From NCBI RefSeq assembly GCF_014201905.1, contig NZ_JACHFM010000002.1:744001-808000 (forward strand): a DNA stretch of 64,000 nucleotides. The letters are read 5' to 3'. Below the pieces are notes generated by a model. That model was not told the origin of the DNA. It did not search any database and saw nothing but the letters and a program-made list of their open reading frames with translations. Every line of letters begins with the position of its first letter. The first letter of the stretch is position 1. The translations under genes and the position numbers were made by a program. The stretch comes from Amaricoccus macauensis. GTDB taxonomy: Bacteria; Pseudomonadota; Alphaproteobacteria; Rhodobacterales; Rhodobacteraceae. This document shows, one piece after another, positions 43,928 through 52,253 of the stretch.

Positions 43928-44116
43928 TCATGCGGCGGCGCGATCCCCGAGGTGGCGGCCGGCGCTCTCGATGAGCGCCACCGCCCGCTCGGGGTCGCCG
44001 ATCTCGCGGGCGAGCAGCAGCGCCACCTTGGCGAGGAAGAGCTCGGACTCACCACCCGCGGCGTCGATGCCGAGCGCCAGGGCCTCGTAGACGGTTTCAA
44101 CTTCGGCTGCGGTCAT
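43928..44116 (-). CDS. DUF2783 small protein (second copy)
   Basis: The 62-residue protein VETVYEALALGIDAAGGESELFLAKVALLLAREIGDPERAVALIES matches the first DUF2783 protein in length, helix pattern and the AKLxLxLAxxIGD core (here AKVALLLAREIGD). It lies three bases after the second flavin hydroxylase gene on the minus strand and is convergent with the aldehyde dehydrogenase gene. Confidence 0.8.
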   Translation of the reverse strand: MTAAEVETVYEALALGIDAAGGESELFLAKVALLLAREIGDPERAVALIESAGRHLGDRAAA

Positions 44117-44119
44117 TGC

Positions 44120-45769
44120 TCAGGCCTCCACGGTGCCGGCTGCGGCGTTGTCTGGCAGGGATTGAAACGTCACGCGGGCCAGCGCGTCGCGGACGGCCTC
44201 GGCGCTCGCGGTGGTCCAGCGCGCGGCGACGTGGCGGTCGGGGCGCACGAGGTAAGCGGCCTGCGGGCCCGCGGCGAGGACTGTCGCGGCCTCGGAGTCC
44301 GGGGCGAGGCAGACCACGTCCGGGGCGTCCGGGAGTGAGCGGACTCCTTCCGCCAGGCGTTCGTCGAAGCAGATGAGGGTGTAGCCCGCGCCGAGCCGGT
44401 CGGAGAGAAAGCCGCCGTCGACCCGGGCGTCGGGGAGGGCGGACCCGACGCCCGCGCCGCCGGTGAAGGCCGGATCATCGGGCAGGACGGCGGGGCTCTC
44501 GGCGTAGGTGAAGGGAGTCATCTGGCGCGGGTTCGCGAGGCCGCCGGCGAAGGGGTGGTCGAGCGCGAGGGAGAGGGCCGCATCGCGCATCAGGGTCCAG
44601 CCGCGGGTCGGGGGCGTCATGAAGCGCGCGCTCTTCGAGGCGTTGGCGAAGACGTCGAGCGTCGCGCCGCGCCGCTCGGGCGAATAGCTGTCGAGCAGGT
44701 CCTCGCCGGCGCGGCCGGTCAGCACGTGACCGAGCTTCCAGCCGATGTTCTGGCCGTCGGCGAGGCCGTTGTTGAGGCCGCGGACACCGAAGATCGGCAC
44801 GATGTGCGCGCTGTCGCCGACGAAGAACGTTCGGCCGTGGCGGTACTCGTCAAGCAGCAGGGTGTTCGCGGAATAGACGCTCCACCATTCGAGGTCCCAG
44901 GGGCCGGTTTCGCCGAGGTCGGCGAGCACGGCGGCGACGCTGGCGCGGACGTTCGCTTCCTGCAGCGCCTCGGCTTCGTCCTCGTCGTCGGCAAGCTGGT
45001 AGTCGATGCGCCAGATGTCGTCGGGCTGCTTGTGGACGAGCACCGTGCCGCCCGGGCGGCAGGCGGGGTCGAAGAGGGCCCGGCGGATCGTCGGGTAGTC
45101 GTGGCCTGAGCGGATGTCGGCGATGACGTAGCGGCCTTCGTAGTTCTCGCCCTTGAGGCGCAGGCCCTTCATGCGGCGGATCGGGCTGCGCGCGCCGTCG
45201 CAGGCGAGCACCCAGTCGGCGCGGAAGGCGTAGGTGGCCTGCGGGTCGGTGACGGTCAGCTCGACGGCGTCCGGGTGGTCGGTGATGCCGGTCACCTCGC
45301 TCTGCCAGCGGGTTTCGATCAGTGGCTCCCGCGCGACGGCGTCCCAGAGGTATTGCTCGATGTATTGCTGCTGGAGATTGTACATCGGCCGATACTTCTC
45401 GGAGGCCGGGTCGGACATCTCGAACTCGAGGATCTGGGTGCCCCGGAAGAAGCTCCGCCCCATGGTCCAGCCGAGGGCCTTGTCGAGGAACGGCGCGACG
45501 GCGCCGAGGCTCTCGAGGATGGCAAAGCTCGATCGCGAGACGCAGATCGCCCGGCTGCCGTCGTTGAACGTCGCCTTGTTGTCGAGCAGGACGGAGGCCA
45601 CGCCCTCGCGGGCCAGGGTCAGGGCGGCGACCATGCCGACCGGACCGGCGCCGACGATCGCGACGCGCGTGTCCGCCGCCAGCCGCTCACGGGCGGCACC
45701 CTCCGGCGCATCGAAATGCGGATAGGTGAAATAGAGCGACTCGGTCGGAGCGCGTCCCTGTGGTCTCAT
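44120..45769 (-). CDS. FAD-dependent monooxygenase, MhpA/PheA-like (second copy)
   Basis: The 549-residue hydroxylase has VAIVGAGPVGMVAALTLARE (about 35-54), DG motif WVLACDGARSPIRRMKGLRL, and RTFFVGDSAHIVPIFGVRG as the second FAD motif. The C-terminal region (about 430-549) is again a short thioredoxin-like domain with LVRPDRHVAARW. The ATG at 45769 follows GGAGG by seven bases. Together with the DUF2783 gene downstream and the divergent LuxR gene upstream it forms a second copy of the module at 38727-42366. Confidence 0.87.
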   Translation of the reverse strand: MRPQGRAPTESLYFTYPHFDAPEGAARERLAADTRVAIVGAGPVGMVAALTLAREGVASVLLDNKATFNDGSRAICVSRSSFAILESLGAVAPFLDKALGWTMGRSFFRGTQILEFEMSDPASEKYRPMYNLQQQYIEQYLWDAVAREPLIETRWQSEVTGITDHPDAVELTVTDPQATYAFRADWVLACDGARSPIRRMKGLRLKGENYEGRYVIADIRSGHDYPTIRRALFDPACRPGGTVLVHKQPDDIWRIDYQLADDEDEAEALQEANVRASVAAVLADLGETGPWDLEWWSVYSANTLLLDEYRHGRTFFVGDSAHIVPIFGVRGLNNGLADGQNIGWKLGHVLTGRAGEDLLDSYSPERRGATLDVFANASKSARFMTPPTRGWTLMRDAALSLALDHPFAGGLANPRQMTPFTYAESPAVLPDDPAFTGGAGVGSALPDARVDGGFLSDRLGAGYTLICFDERLAEGVRSLPDAPDVVCLAPDSEAATVLAAGPQAAYLVRPDRHVAARWTTASAEAVRDALARVTFQSLPDNAAAGTVEA

Positions 45770-45866
45770 GAATGATCCTCCGCGGAAATGGTGCCTGCCG
45801 TTGGAGCAAGGTTTACCGGATTGCGTGCCTTGCGTATGTCCTCCTTGGCGGGGGACAGGAGCGCGC

Positions 45867-46562
45867 ATGGCGGCAGGCTATCGTCTGATCGAAGCTTGCC
45901 TTGCTGCCGGGGGGAGCGAGGCGTTCACCGCCGCCGTTCTCGATCTCGTGGAGTGGATGGGGGCCGACCAGATCATGGTCTTCGACCTTGCCCGCGAGCC
46001 TGCCACCTGCCTTCTGTCGCGCAACTTCAACCGGCTGCGGCTCGGGGGGCTGCTGGCGGCGCGCTATCTCGACGGCTGGTATCGCGAAGATCCGCTGCTG
46101 CCGGAACTCGCAGGGGTGGCGGAGGGTGAGATCCGCCTGCGGCGGATGCAGGACTTCGCCGGGGCGATGTCGGAGGCCTACCGCGCCGAGCTGTTCGACC
46201 GTCCGGGGCTGGCGGGCAAGACCGCGCTTCTCGCTGCCGGGCGGCGGCGGCGGCTCGTGATCAACTTCTATCACGCGCGCACGCCGGAGACCGAGGACGC
46301 CGACATGCTGCGCCTTGTGGCGCGGCTGTTGCTGCGGCATTTCGACGGGTCGGAGGAGGCGCCGTATCCGCCGCCGCTGGCCGCGCTGAGCGAGCGGGAG
46401 CGTGCGGTCTGCCTCGGGATTCTTGGCGGCGAGAAGGCCGAGGCGATCGCCGGGCGTCTCGGCGTCTCGCCCGCCACCGTGGTCACCTATCGCAAGCGGG
46501 CTTACGAGAAGCTGGGGATTTCGGCACGAGGCGAACTGTTCGCGATCTGCCGCCGGGGGTGA
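45867..46562 (+). CDS. LuxR family transcriptional regulator (second paralogue)
   Basis: The 231-residue protein has an N-terminal sensor-like region (about 1-165) and a C-terminal LuxR helix-turn-helix with LSERERAVCLGILGGEKAEAIAGRLGVSPATVVTYRKRAYEKLGI at about 173-217. The VxTYRxRxYxKLGxS core is shared with the LuxR protein at 38727. The ATG at 45867 follows ACAGGAGCG. It diverges from the second flavin hydroxylase gene, with 97 bases between, and probably activates it. Confidence 0.85.
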   Translation: MAAGYRLIEACLAAGGSEAFTAAVLDLVEWMGADQIMVFDLAREPATCLLSRNFNRLRLGGLLAARYLDGWYREDPLLPELAGVAEGEIRLRRMQDFAGAMSEAYRAELFDRPGLAGKTALLAAGRRRRLVINFYHARTPETEDADMLRLVARLLLRHFDGSEEAPYPPPLAALSERERAVCLGILGGEKAEAIAGRLGVSPATVVTYRKRAYEKLGISARGELFAICRRG

Positions 46563-46590
46563 TCCACCGACGGCAGCATGTGCCAAGGCG

Positions 46591-47874
46591 TCAGCCGCGC
46601 TGGCTGCAGGCGGCGTCCATCATCTCGACAGCCTGATCCACGGTGACGAGACCGGCCGGCAGTCCGACGTTCACCACCTGCTTGTAGGTGTCGAGGCAAG
46701 CGCCGCGCAGGTGGTCGAGCAGCATCCCGAGGAACGGCTGGGTGCCTGCGTTCGAGGCGGCCAGATCGTCGAAATAGGCGCGATGATTTGTCTCCATCGT
46801 CGAGTAGTCGACCTTGGCACCGGTCTGCCCCAGCACGGTGGCCACCCACATCTGCGCCATGTCGGGTTCGGCCATCTCGTTCAGGAACGCGCCCGCGAGG
46901 TCGGGATGCTCGCTGCCGGCGTTGACCACATAGCTGCCGCCCACTCGGTTGGTCTTGCAGGTCGGGCAGGCGGCGTCGGGCGGAACGGGATAGTTCATCA
47001 TGCCGAGCGGAAAGCCGTCGGGCTGGCCGCCTTCGGCCGGCGGGTTGAACGCCCGGCTCGGATAGAAGCTGCCCATGGGGAAGAGCACGCCGCCGGGGTT
47101 GTTGTAGAAGTAGCCGTGCGACTCGCCGAGCTTGAGGCTCGCGATGCTTTTCGGGAACCCGCCCGTTTCGGCGAGATCGTGGATGTAGGTGAAGACCTCG
47201 ACGACGCGGGGATCGCTGTAGGGCAGTTCACCGGCGATGAGCTTCGAGTACTCGTCCGGCCCGAGTTTCTTCAACAGAAGCTCGCCCGTCAGGTAGGCGC
47301 CGGGATAGTCGCGATCGGCAACGCCGACGACGATCGGCGTCGTGCCGCCGTCGTTTGCCCTCTTCACGAAGTCCATGAAGGCGGCGGTGTCGAGCTGGCC
47401 GCCGGCCGGCATCTCCACGCCGTACTGCTTCGCCAGATCCTTGTTGTAGTATAGCTCGATGGTCTGGGCCTCGAGCGGCAGCGCATAGAGTTTGCCGTCA
47501 TGGGTCCAGGCCGCCTTTGCCCAGTCTTCGAGGCGGTCAGTCCTGAGGAGATCATCCAGCGGCAAGATCAGACCGTTTTCAATGTACTCGACCTGAAACG
47601 GGTCTGCATAAAATACGTCCGGGCCCTTGCCGGCCCGCAATGCCGACTGGAGGGCGGTGTTGAGTGGACCCTTCTGGTACCACGTGATCTCGACCTTTGC
47701 GCCCGGGTGCTTCGCTTCGAACCGAGTCGCGGCCTCCGTTACAAAGGCTACCTTTGATTTTTCGTCGGCCCAGTGGCTCCAAAGGCTGATGGTCTGTGCC
47801 CGGGCAGGGCCGCCCGTCACCCCGAGAAGGGTCGCGAGAAGAGCCGTGCCTAGGAGTTCATAGCCTTTTCGCAT
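46591..47874 (-). CDS. ABC transporter solute-binding protein, sugar type (COG1653)
   Basis: Periplasmic binding protein of 427 residues. The signal peptide MRKGYELLGTALLATLLGVT is cleaved near GPARAQ; the mature start is TISLWSHWADEKSK. GKGPDVFYADPFQVEYIENG and KLYALPLEAQTIELYYNKDL are normal for sugar-type binding proteins. No permease or ATPase genes are adjacent. The start overlaps the end of the isopropylmalate-dehydrogenase-like gene by 25 bases, with GGAG seven bases upstream. The ligand is unknown; a sugar acid or polyol is possible. Confidence 0.85.
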   Translation of the reverse strand: MRKGYELLGTALLATLLGVTGGPARAQTISLWSHWADEKSKVAFVTEAATRFEAKHPGAKVEITWYQKGPLNTALQSALRAGKGPDVFYADPFQVEYIENGLILPLDDLLRTDRLEDWAKAAWTHDGKLYALPLEAQTIELYYNKDLAKQYGVEMPAGGQLDTAAFMDFVKRANDGGTTPIVVGVADRDYPGAYLTGELLLKKLGPDEYSKLIAGELPYSDPRVVEVFTYIHDLAETGGFPKSIASLKLGESHGYFYNNPGGVLFPMGSFYPSRAFNPPAEGGQPDGFPLGMMNYPVPPDAACPTCKTNRVGGSYVVNAGSEHPDLAGAFLNEMAEPDMAQMWVATVLGQTGAKVDYSTMETNHRAYFDDLAASNAGTQPFLGMLLDHLRGACLDTYKQVVNVGLPAGLVTVDQAVEMMDAACSQRG

Positions 47875-48965
47875 CTCGTCGCTCCGAAGTCATATGGTTC
47901 ACTGCCGAGTGAAATGGAGTCTGCAATGGTCTGGCCGAACGCGCGGGTCCCGAGGGGCCCGCCGAGGTCGGCGGTCCTGAGGTGTGGATGGGCGAGGGTC
48001 TGGTCGACCGTCTCCTCGATCGCGCGCGCGGCGGCGAGGAGGCGCGGATCCTGCCGACGCTCGCCGGCCCAGGCGAGAAGCATCCCGGCCGAGAGGATGA
48101 GCGACGTCGGGTTTGCCTGGTCCCTTCCGGCAATGTCCGGCGCCGAGCCGTGTTGCGCCTGCGCGGCGCAGAGGTCATCACCTGCGTTGATCGCGCCGGC
48201 GAGCCCGAGGCCGCCGGAGAGTTCCGAGGCGAGATCCGAGAGGATGTCGGCGTAGAAATTGGTGGCGCAGATCACGTCGAAGCGCGCCGGATCGCGGACG
48301 AGGTGCGCGCACATGGCGTCGATGATGACCTCCTCGAGTTCCACGTCGGGGAACTCGGTGGCGACGCTGCGCACCTCTCGCAGGAAGAGGCCGTCACTCA
48401 GGATGAAGTTGTTGGCCTTGTGGACGGCCGTCACCTTGCGGCGGCGCTTGCGCGCCAGCTCGAAGGCGCGCCGGGCGATGCGCTCGCAGGCAAAGGCGGA
48501 GACCTTGCGCACCGAAAGCGCGAGGTCGGGGGTGGGCATGAACTCGCCGGAGCCAACCGCCATGTTGCGGTCGGGATAGAAGCCTTCCGTCGCCTCGCGC
48601 ATGATGACGAGGTCCATCGGCGTGCGGGTCTGACCGATGCCGGGGCGGCTGCGCGCCGGACGGACATTGGCGTAGAGATCGAGCTTGACCCGGAAGGCGG
48701 CCGAGACGTTGACCCCGCCTTCCTCGCGCGGCGGATAGTCGAGATGCGAGATCGGTCCGAGAAGGACGCCGTCAACCTCGCGCGCCCGGCTGAGGACCGC
48801 GGGCGGGCAGGTGGAGCCGGTCGCGTCGTAGGCCTTGAAGCCGATGTCCGCGGTCTCGAACGTGAGTCCCAGGTCGAAACGGGCGCTGACCGCCTGAAGC
48901 ACGGTCAACGTCGCCGCGGTGATCTCTTCACCGATTCCGTCCCCGGGGAGGATAAGGATACGCAT
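47850..48965 (-). CDS. Isocitrate/isopropylmalate dehydrogenase family protein
   Basis: The 371-residue enzyme is of the beta-decarboxylating dehydrogenase family. It begins MRILILPGDGIGEEITAATL; has DLYANVRPARSRPG (substrate Arg residues), IMREATEGFYPDRNM, the catalytic Lys in VTAVHKANNFILSDGLFLRE, and metal Asp residues in DVICATNFYADILSDLASEL. Context with an amidohydrolase and a binding protein argues against leucine synthesis and for a catabolic 2-hydroxyacid such as tartrate, malate or a related acid. The ATG at 48965 has AAGGA upstream. Confidence 0.85.
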   Translation of the reverse strand: MRILILPGDGIGEEITAATLTVLQAVSARFDLGLTFETADIGFKAYDATGSTCPPAVLSRAREVDGVLLGPISHLDYPPREEGGVNVSAAFRVKLDLYANVRPARSRPGIGQTRTPMDLVIMREATEGFYPDRNMAVGSGEFMPTPDLALSVRKVSAFACERIARRAFELARKRRRKVTAVHKANNFILSDGLFLREVRSVATEFPDVELEEVIIDAMCAHLVRDPARFDVICATNFYADILSDLASELSGGLGLAGAINAGDDLCAAQAQHGSAPDIAGRDQANPTSLILSAGMLLAWAGERRQDPRLLAAARAIEETVDQTLAHPHLRTADLGGPLGTRAFGQTIADSISLGSEPYDFGATRCEKAMNS

Positions 48966-49023
48966 CAGTTCCGGTCCTTCGGCCGCCGGCCAACGGAACA
49001 CCCGAGGCTGCATCCTGTCAACA

Positions 49024-49839
49024 TCAGCGTATGCATTGTCCCTCATCAGTATTGAGCGGTTGGCCATAGAGGCGCGCGGGCACCACGCTGCGGGCGTCAG
49101 CGAGGTGGGGACCGAGCGCATCTGCTAGGGTGACGAGCATTGCCCGGAGGTCAACCGGGCGGAAAGGCAGGGGGATGTCACGCAGCCCCGGGAGCGGGTG
49201 CAACGGGGTGTGCGGCCAGTCCGAGCCCCAGAGCAACCGGTCGGGGAAGCGCCGGGCGAGATGGCGCGCGAGGGGCAGGGCACCGGCGAGGCCGCCGGGC
49301 GCGCGGTCGAGGCCCGAGAGCTTCACGAAGACGTCGCCGCGGCAGACCAGGTCGTCGAGCGCCGGCCACGCGTCCTCGCCCGGGAAGCCCGCGAGATGGT
49401 CGAGCACGACGGGCGTCGTCAGCGCCTCGCGGGCGAGCGCTCCGAGGCCCGAGGGCGAAAGCTGAAGTTCGAGGTGGCGCTCGCCGGCAGCGTCGGCGGC
49501 GCGACGGAGCGCTTCGGCGTGGGCGCCGGACCAGTCTCCGCGCAGGTCCACGCGCAGGCCGCGAAGCCGCGGATGCTCCGGCGGCGGCGCCGTCGCACTC
49601 CATGCGCCGACCGCGACGGCCATCTCGCCGAACGCATCGAGTGCGTGGAACAGACAGGCATGGTCGTCGCCGTAGACCGTCGGCTGGACCAGGACGACCT
49701 GCGTGGCCCCTGTGACGCGGAGGTGCGCGCGCAGCGGATCGAGGCCCGCCTTTCCGGGGGTGTAGCGACGCTCCGTCGCCAGAGGGAAACGGCCGAGGTC
49801 GCCGAACACATGCACATGGCAATCCCAGACGGCCATCAT
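49024..49839 (-). CDS. Amidohydrolase family protein (amidohydrolase 2, lactonase/decarboxylase-like)
   Basis: The 271-residue TIM-barrel enzyme starts VWDCHVHVFGDLGRFPLA, the HxH metal motif of amidohydrolase 2 proteins. PVVLDHLAGFPGEDAW gives the next His, and RLLWGSDWPHTPLHPLPG the metal Asp. Close family roles include lactone hydrolysis (LigI, sugar lactonases) and dicarboxylic lactones. The ATG at 49839 overlaps the stop of the upstream oxidoreductase. Confidence 0.85.
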   Translation of the reverse strand: MMAVWDCHVHVFGDLGRFPLATERRYTPGKAGLDPLRAHLRVTGATQVVLVQPTVYGDDHACLFHALDAFGEMAVAVGAWSATAPPPEHPRLRGLRVDLRGDWSGAHAEALRRAADAAGERHLELQLSPSGLGALAREALTTPVVLDHLAGFPGEDAWPALDDLVCRGDVFVKLSGLDRAPGGLAGALPLARHLARRFPDRLLWGSDWPHTPLHPLPGLRDIPLPFRPVDLRAMLVTLADALGPHLADARSVVPARLYGQPLNTDEGQCIR

Positions 49840-50900
49840 GTGGCGATCCCGAGCAGGGCTGCGAGTTCCGGGCTCGGCAGTGGCTCGACCGTGCCCGCCT
49901 CGGCCGAGCGATAGGCGGCGAGCGTCGCGTCAAGGGTGCGGAGGTTGTCCGCCGGCCCGGTCTCGAACGGCGTGCCGTCGCGAAGCGCGGCGGCGAAATG
50001 CGCGATGGTCGCGGCATAGCTCCGGGCGTAGGCGTCGTCGAGATCCACGTCGAGCCGCTCCTCGCGGCGGCCTGACGCCGTCTCGGTGACGATCTCGGTC
50101 GTGCCGTCGCGCAGCACGCGGAGCAGGCCGCCGGTGCCCTCGACGCGCAGTTCCTCGCTCACGGCGGGCGGATCGGCTTCGCCAAGCGTCGCATAGCTCC
50201 GTTCCAGCACCGCATGGGCGGAGGGGAAGCGCAGCATCAGGCTTGCCAGATCCTCGCCCACGACGTCCGGGCTCACCCGCCGCAGCATCGCGACGACGGC
50301 GGTCGGCTCGGCGCCGAGCAGGAAGCGGGCGACGTCGATCTGGTGGATCATCGATTCGAGGACGAGAAGCCGCGGCATCTGGCGGAAGAACGGCTGCCGC
50401 GCGAGGCTCCACGGCTCGGGATGGCGCGCGGTCGGCACCGTGCCGGCAAGGCGGAGGTCGGAGCGGAGGTAGAACGGCTCGCCGATCCGGCCGGCGTCAA
50501 GCGCGGTCTTCGCGGCGCGAAACCATGGGCGGAAGCGGAAATTCTCGTGCACCATCAGCCGGACGCCGGCGTCACGTGCCGCCTCGGCCGCGGCGATCGC
50601 CTCCGCAAGGGTGGCCGCGAGCGGCTTCTGGCAGAGGATGGCCGCACCGGCATCGGCGGCGAGACGCACGTGGGCAAGGTGACGCTCGACGGGGGAGCAG
50701 ATGTCCACCACATCCGGCCGAAGGGCTGCCACCGCTTCCACCGGATCGGTGTAGACTGCGGCAATCGCGAATCTCTCGGCCCGCGCCTTCGCCGTCACCG
50801 GATTGCGTGACGCAATACCCACCACCTCCGCGCCGGCTGCAGTCCAGCCGGTCAGATGAAAGGGGGTAACGAAGCCGGAACCGAGCAGAAGGACGCGCAT
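49836..50900 (-). CDS. Gfo/Idh/MocA family oxidoreductase
   Basis: The 354-residue NAD(P)-dependent enzyme has an N-terminal Rossmann domain (VLLLGSGFVTPFHLTGWTAAG; DICSPVERHLAHVRLAADAG; ILCQKPLAATL with the catalytic Lys) and a C-terminal alpha/beta domain (MVHENFRFRPWFRAAK; MIHQIDVARFLLG). These enzymes oxidise sugars, inositols and related alcohols. A product lactone or ketone could pass to the coupled amidohydrolase. It is the first gene of the four-gene minus operon. Confidence 0.88.
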   Translation of the reverse strand: MRVLLLGSGFVTPFHLTGWTAAGAEVVGIASRNPVTAKARAERFAIAAVYTDPVEAVAALRPDVVDICSPVERHLAHVRLAADAGAAILCQKPLAATLAEAIAAAEAARDAGVRLMVHENFRFRPWFRAAKTALDAGRIGEPFYLRSDLRLAGTVPTARHPEPWSLARQPFFRQMPRLLVLESMIHQIDVARFLLGAEPTAVVAMLRRVSPDVVGEDLASLMLRFPSAHAVLERSYATLGEADPPAVSEELRVEGTGGLLRVLRDGTTEIVTETASGRREERLDVDLDDAYARSYAATIAHFAAALRDGTPFETGPADNLRTLDATLAAYRSAEAGTVEPLPSPELAALLGIAT

Positions 50901-50940
50901 TTGACACAGAGTACGTTGAACGGAGTCTACGTATACATTA
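50901..50940. promoter_or_regulatory. Short divergent promoter region with palindromes
   Basis: Fifty bases separate the oxidoreductase and racemase starts. They contain TTGACA (50901-50906) and overlapping palindromes TACGTA (50928-50933) and GTATAC (50931-50936). The spacing of TTGACA to TATACA is too long for one promoter, so TACGTATACAT is more likely an operator for a regulator not seen here. Confidence 0.4.
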
Positions 50941-50950
50941 GGACAGGCTC

Positions 50951-51631
50951 ATGTCCAGAATCGCCCTCATCCACGCAGTCGAGATCGCCATGGCGCCGAT
51001 CCGCGCCGCGTTCGGGGAGTTGTGGCCCGAGGCGGAGCTGGTGAACATCCTCGACGATTCGCTCAGCCCCGACCGGACGCTCGATGCCGAGCTTACCCCG
51101 GCGCTGAGCGATCGCATCCGGGATCTCGGTGCCTACGCGGTGCGCAGCGGTGCGAACGGCGTGCTCTACACCTGCTCCGCCTTCGGTCCGGCGATCGAAG
51201 CGGTACAGCGTGAACACATCGTGCCGGTCCTGAAACCCAACGAGGCGATGTTCAGCGACGTGCTCGCCACCGCCCGCTCGGCGGGGATGGTCGCGACCTT
51301 CGGCCGGTCGATCGATTCGATGGAAACCGAGTTCGCCGAGGCCGCCGGCGGCCGGGTGCCACTCCAGACGGTGCTGGCAGAGGGGGCGATGGACGCGCTT
51401 CGACGCGGAGACGCTTACGAGCATAACCGACTCGTCGCCGAGGCGGCCGCGTCGCTCGTGGGCTGCGATACGGTCATGCTGGCGCATTTCTCCACTGCTC
51501 AGGCGCTTGCCATGACCCAGGAGCGGATCACGGCGCGGGTGACGTCGGCGCCGCACGCCGCGGTTGCCTGCCTCAAGGCGCGGCTGTCGGGCGTTGACGC
51601 GAGCCACATCAGCCGCAGTCGCATGGGATGA
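50951..51631 (+). CDS. Aspartate/glutamate racemase family protein
   Basis: The 226-residue protein has the first racemase Cys in NGVLYTCSAFGPAIE (Cys75) but LAHFSTAQA where the second catalytic Cys normally lies, so it is more likely an isomerase, decarboxylase or hydantoin-type relative than a true amino acid racemase. It is divergent from the four-gene catabolic operon and probably acts in the same pathway. The substrate is not known. Confidence 0.83.
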   Translation: MSRIALIHAVEIAMAPIRAAFGELWPEAELVNILDDSLSPDRTLDAELTPALSDRIRDLGAYAVRSGANGVLYTCSAFGPAIEAVQREHIVPVLKPNEAMFSDVLATARSAGMVATFGRSIDSMETEFAEAAGGRVPLQTVLAEGAMDALRRGDAYEHNRLVAEAAASLVGCDTVMLAHFSTAQALAMTQERITARVTSAPHAAVACLKARLSGVDASHISRSRMG

Positions 51632-51679
51632 CCGGGATCGGTTGACGGGTTCAGTTGACGGGGGCGTGCCAAGGTCGCC

Positions 51680-51707
51680 TTGCCACCCGCCCGCCGGTCG
51701 CTAGAAT
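51680..51707 (+). promoter_or_regulatory. Candidate sigma-70 promoter
   Basis: TTGCCA (51680-51685), 16 bases, TAGAAT (51702-51707), about 50 bases upstream of the next gene. Just upstream GTTGACGGG is repeated at 51641-51649 and 51654-51662; its role is unknown. Confidence 0.5.
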
Positions 51708-51756
51708 CGCGGCAAGGACCGGGCCCGCGCGGCGCCGGCGTGCCCTGGAGGAACCC

Positions 51757-52245
51757 ATGAAACTCGCAGTCCTCGCCCTTGTCGCGGTCATAGGCCTCGC
51801 CGCAGGTCTCTCCATCCCCGCGCTCGCGCAGGGTCTGCCGGGCGCCACGCCCGCCCCCGGCGTGGCGTCGGAGGCCACCGTGGGCGCCACGCTCGGGCCG
51901 GATCCCTCGCTCTCCGCCGGAACTGCCGGCGTGACAGGCGGCCCGATGGCGGGGCCGGACGCAAGCGCCGTCAACGATTACCCGACCGAGTCCCGTGCAG
52001 AGTACGTCTTCGCCTGCATGGCAACGAATGGCCGGACCGCCGACATCCTGCGCCGTTGCTCCTGCTCGATCGACGTCATCGCTTCGATCGTGCCCTATGA
52101 CGACTACGTGGAGGCCGAGGCGGTGCTGGCCCTGATGCAGACCAGCGGCGAGCGGGTCGAGGCCATGCGCAACGCGGCCCCCGCCAAGGTCTTCGTGCAG
52201 CAACTGCGCCGCGCTCAGGCCGAGGGGAGCGTGCGCTGCTTCTAG
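51757..52245 (+). CDS. Small secreted Cys-containing protein of the quinoprotein region, function unknown
   Basis: The 162-residue product begins MKLAVLALVAVIGLAAGLSI with cleavage near ALAQ, then a Gly/Ala/Pro-rich linker (about 26-75), then a compact helical part AEYVFACMATNGRTADILRR, a CSC pair, and RCF at the very end. Four Cys in the last 75 residues suggest disulfides or metal binding in the periplasm. GGAGGAACCC precedes the ATG. It lies in the plus direction just before the convergent SoxYZ-like gene and close to the quinoprotein relay genes. Confidence 0.75.
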   Translation: MKLAVLALVAVIGLAAGLSIPALAQGLPGATPAPGVASEATVGATLGPDPSLSAGTAGVTGGPMAGPDASAVNDYPTESRAEYVFACMATNGRTADILRRCSCSIDVIASIVPYDDYVEAEAVLALMQTSGERVEAMRNAAPAKVFVQQLRRAQAEGSVRCF

Positions 52246-52253
52246 AACCGAGC

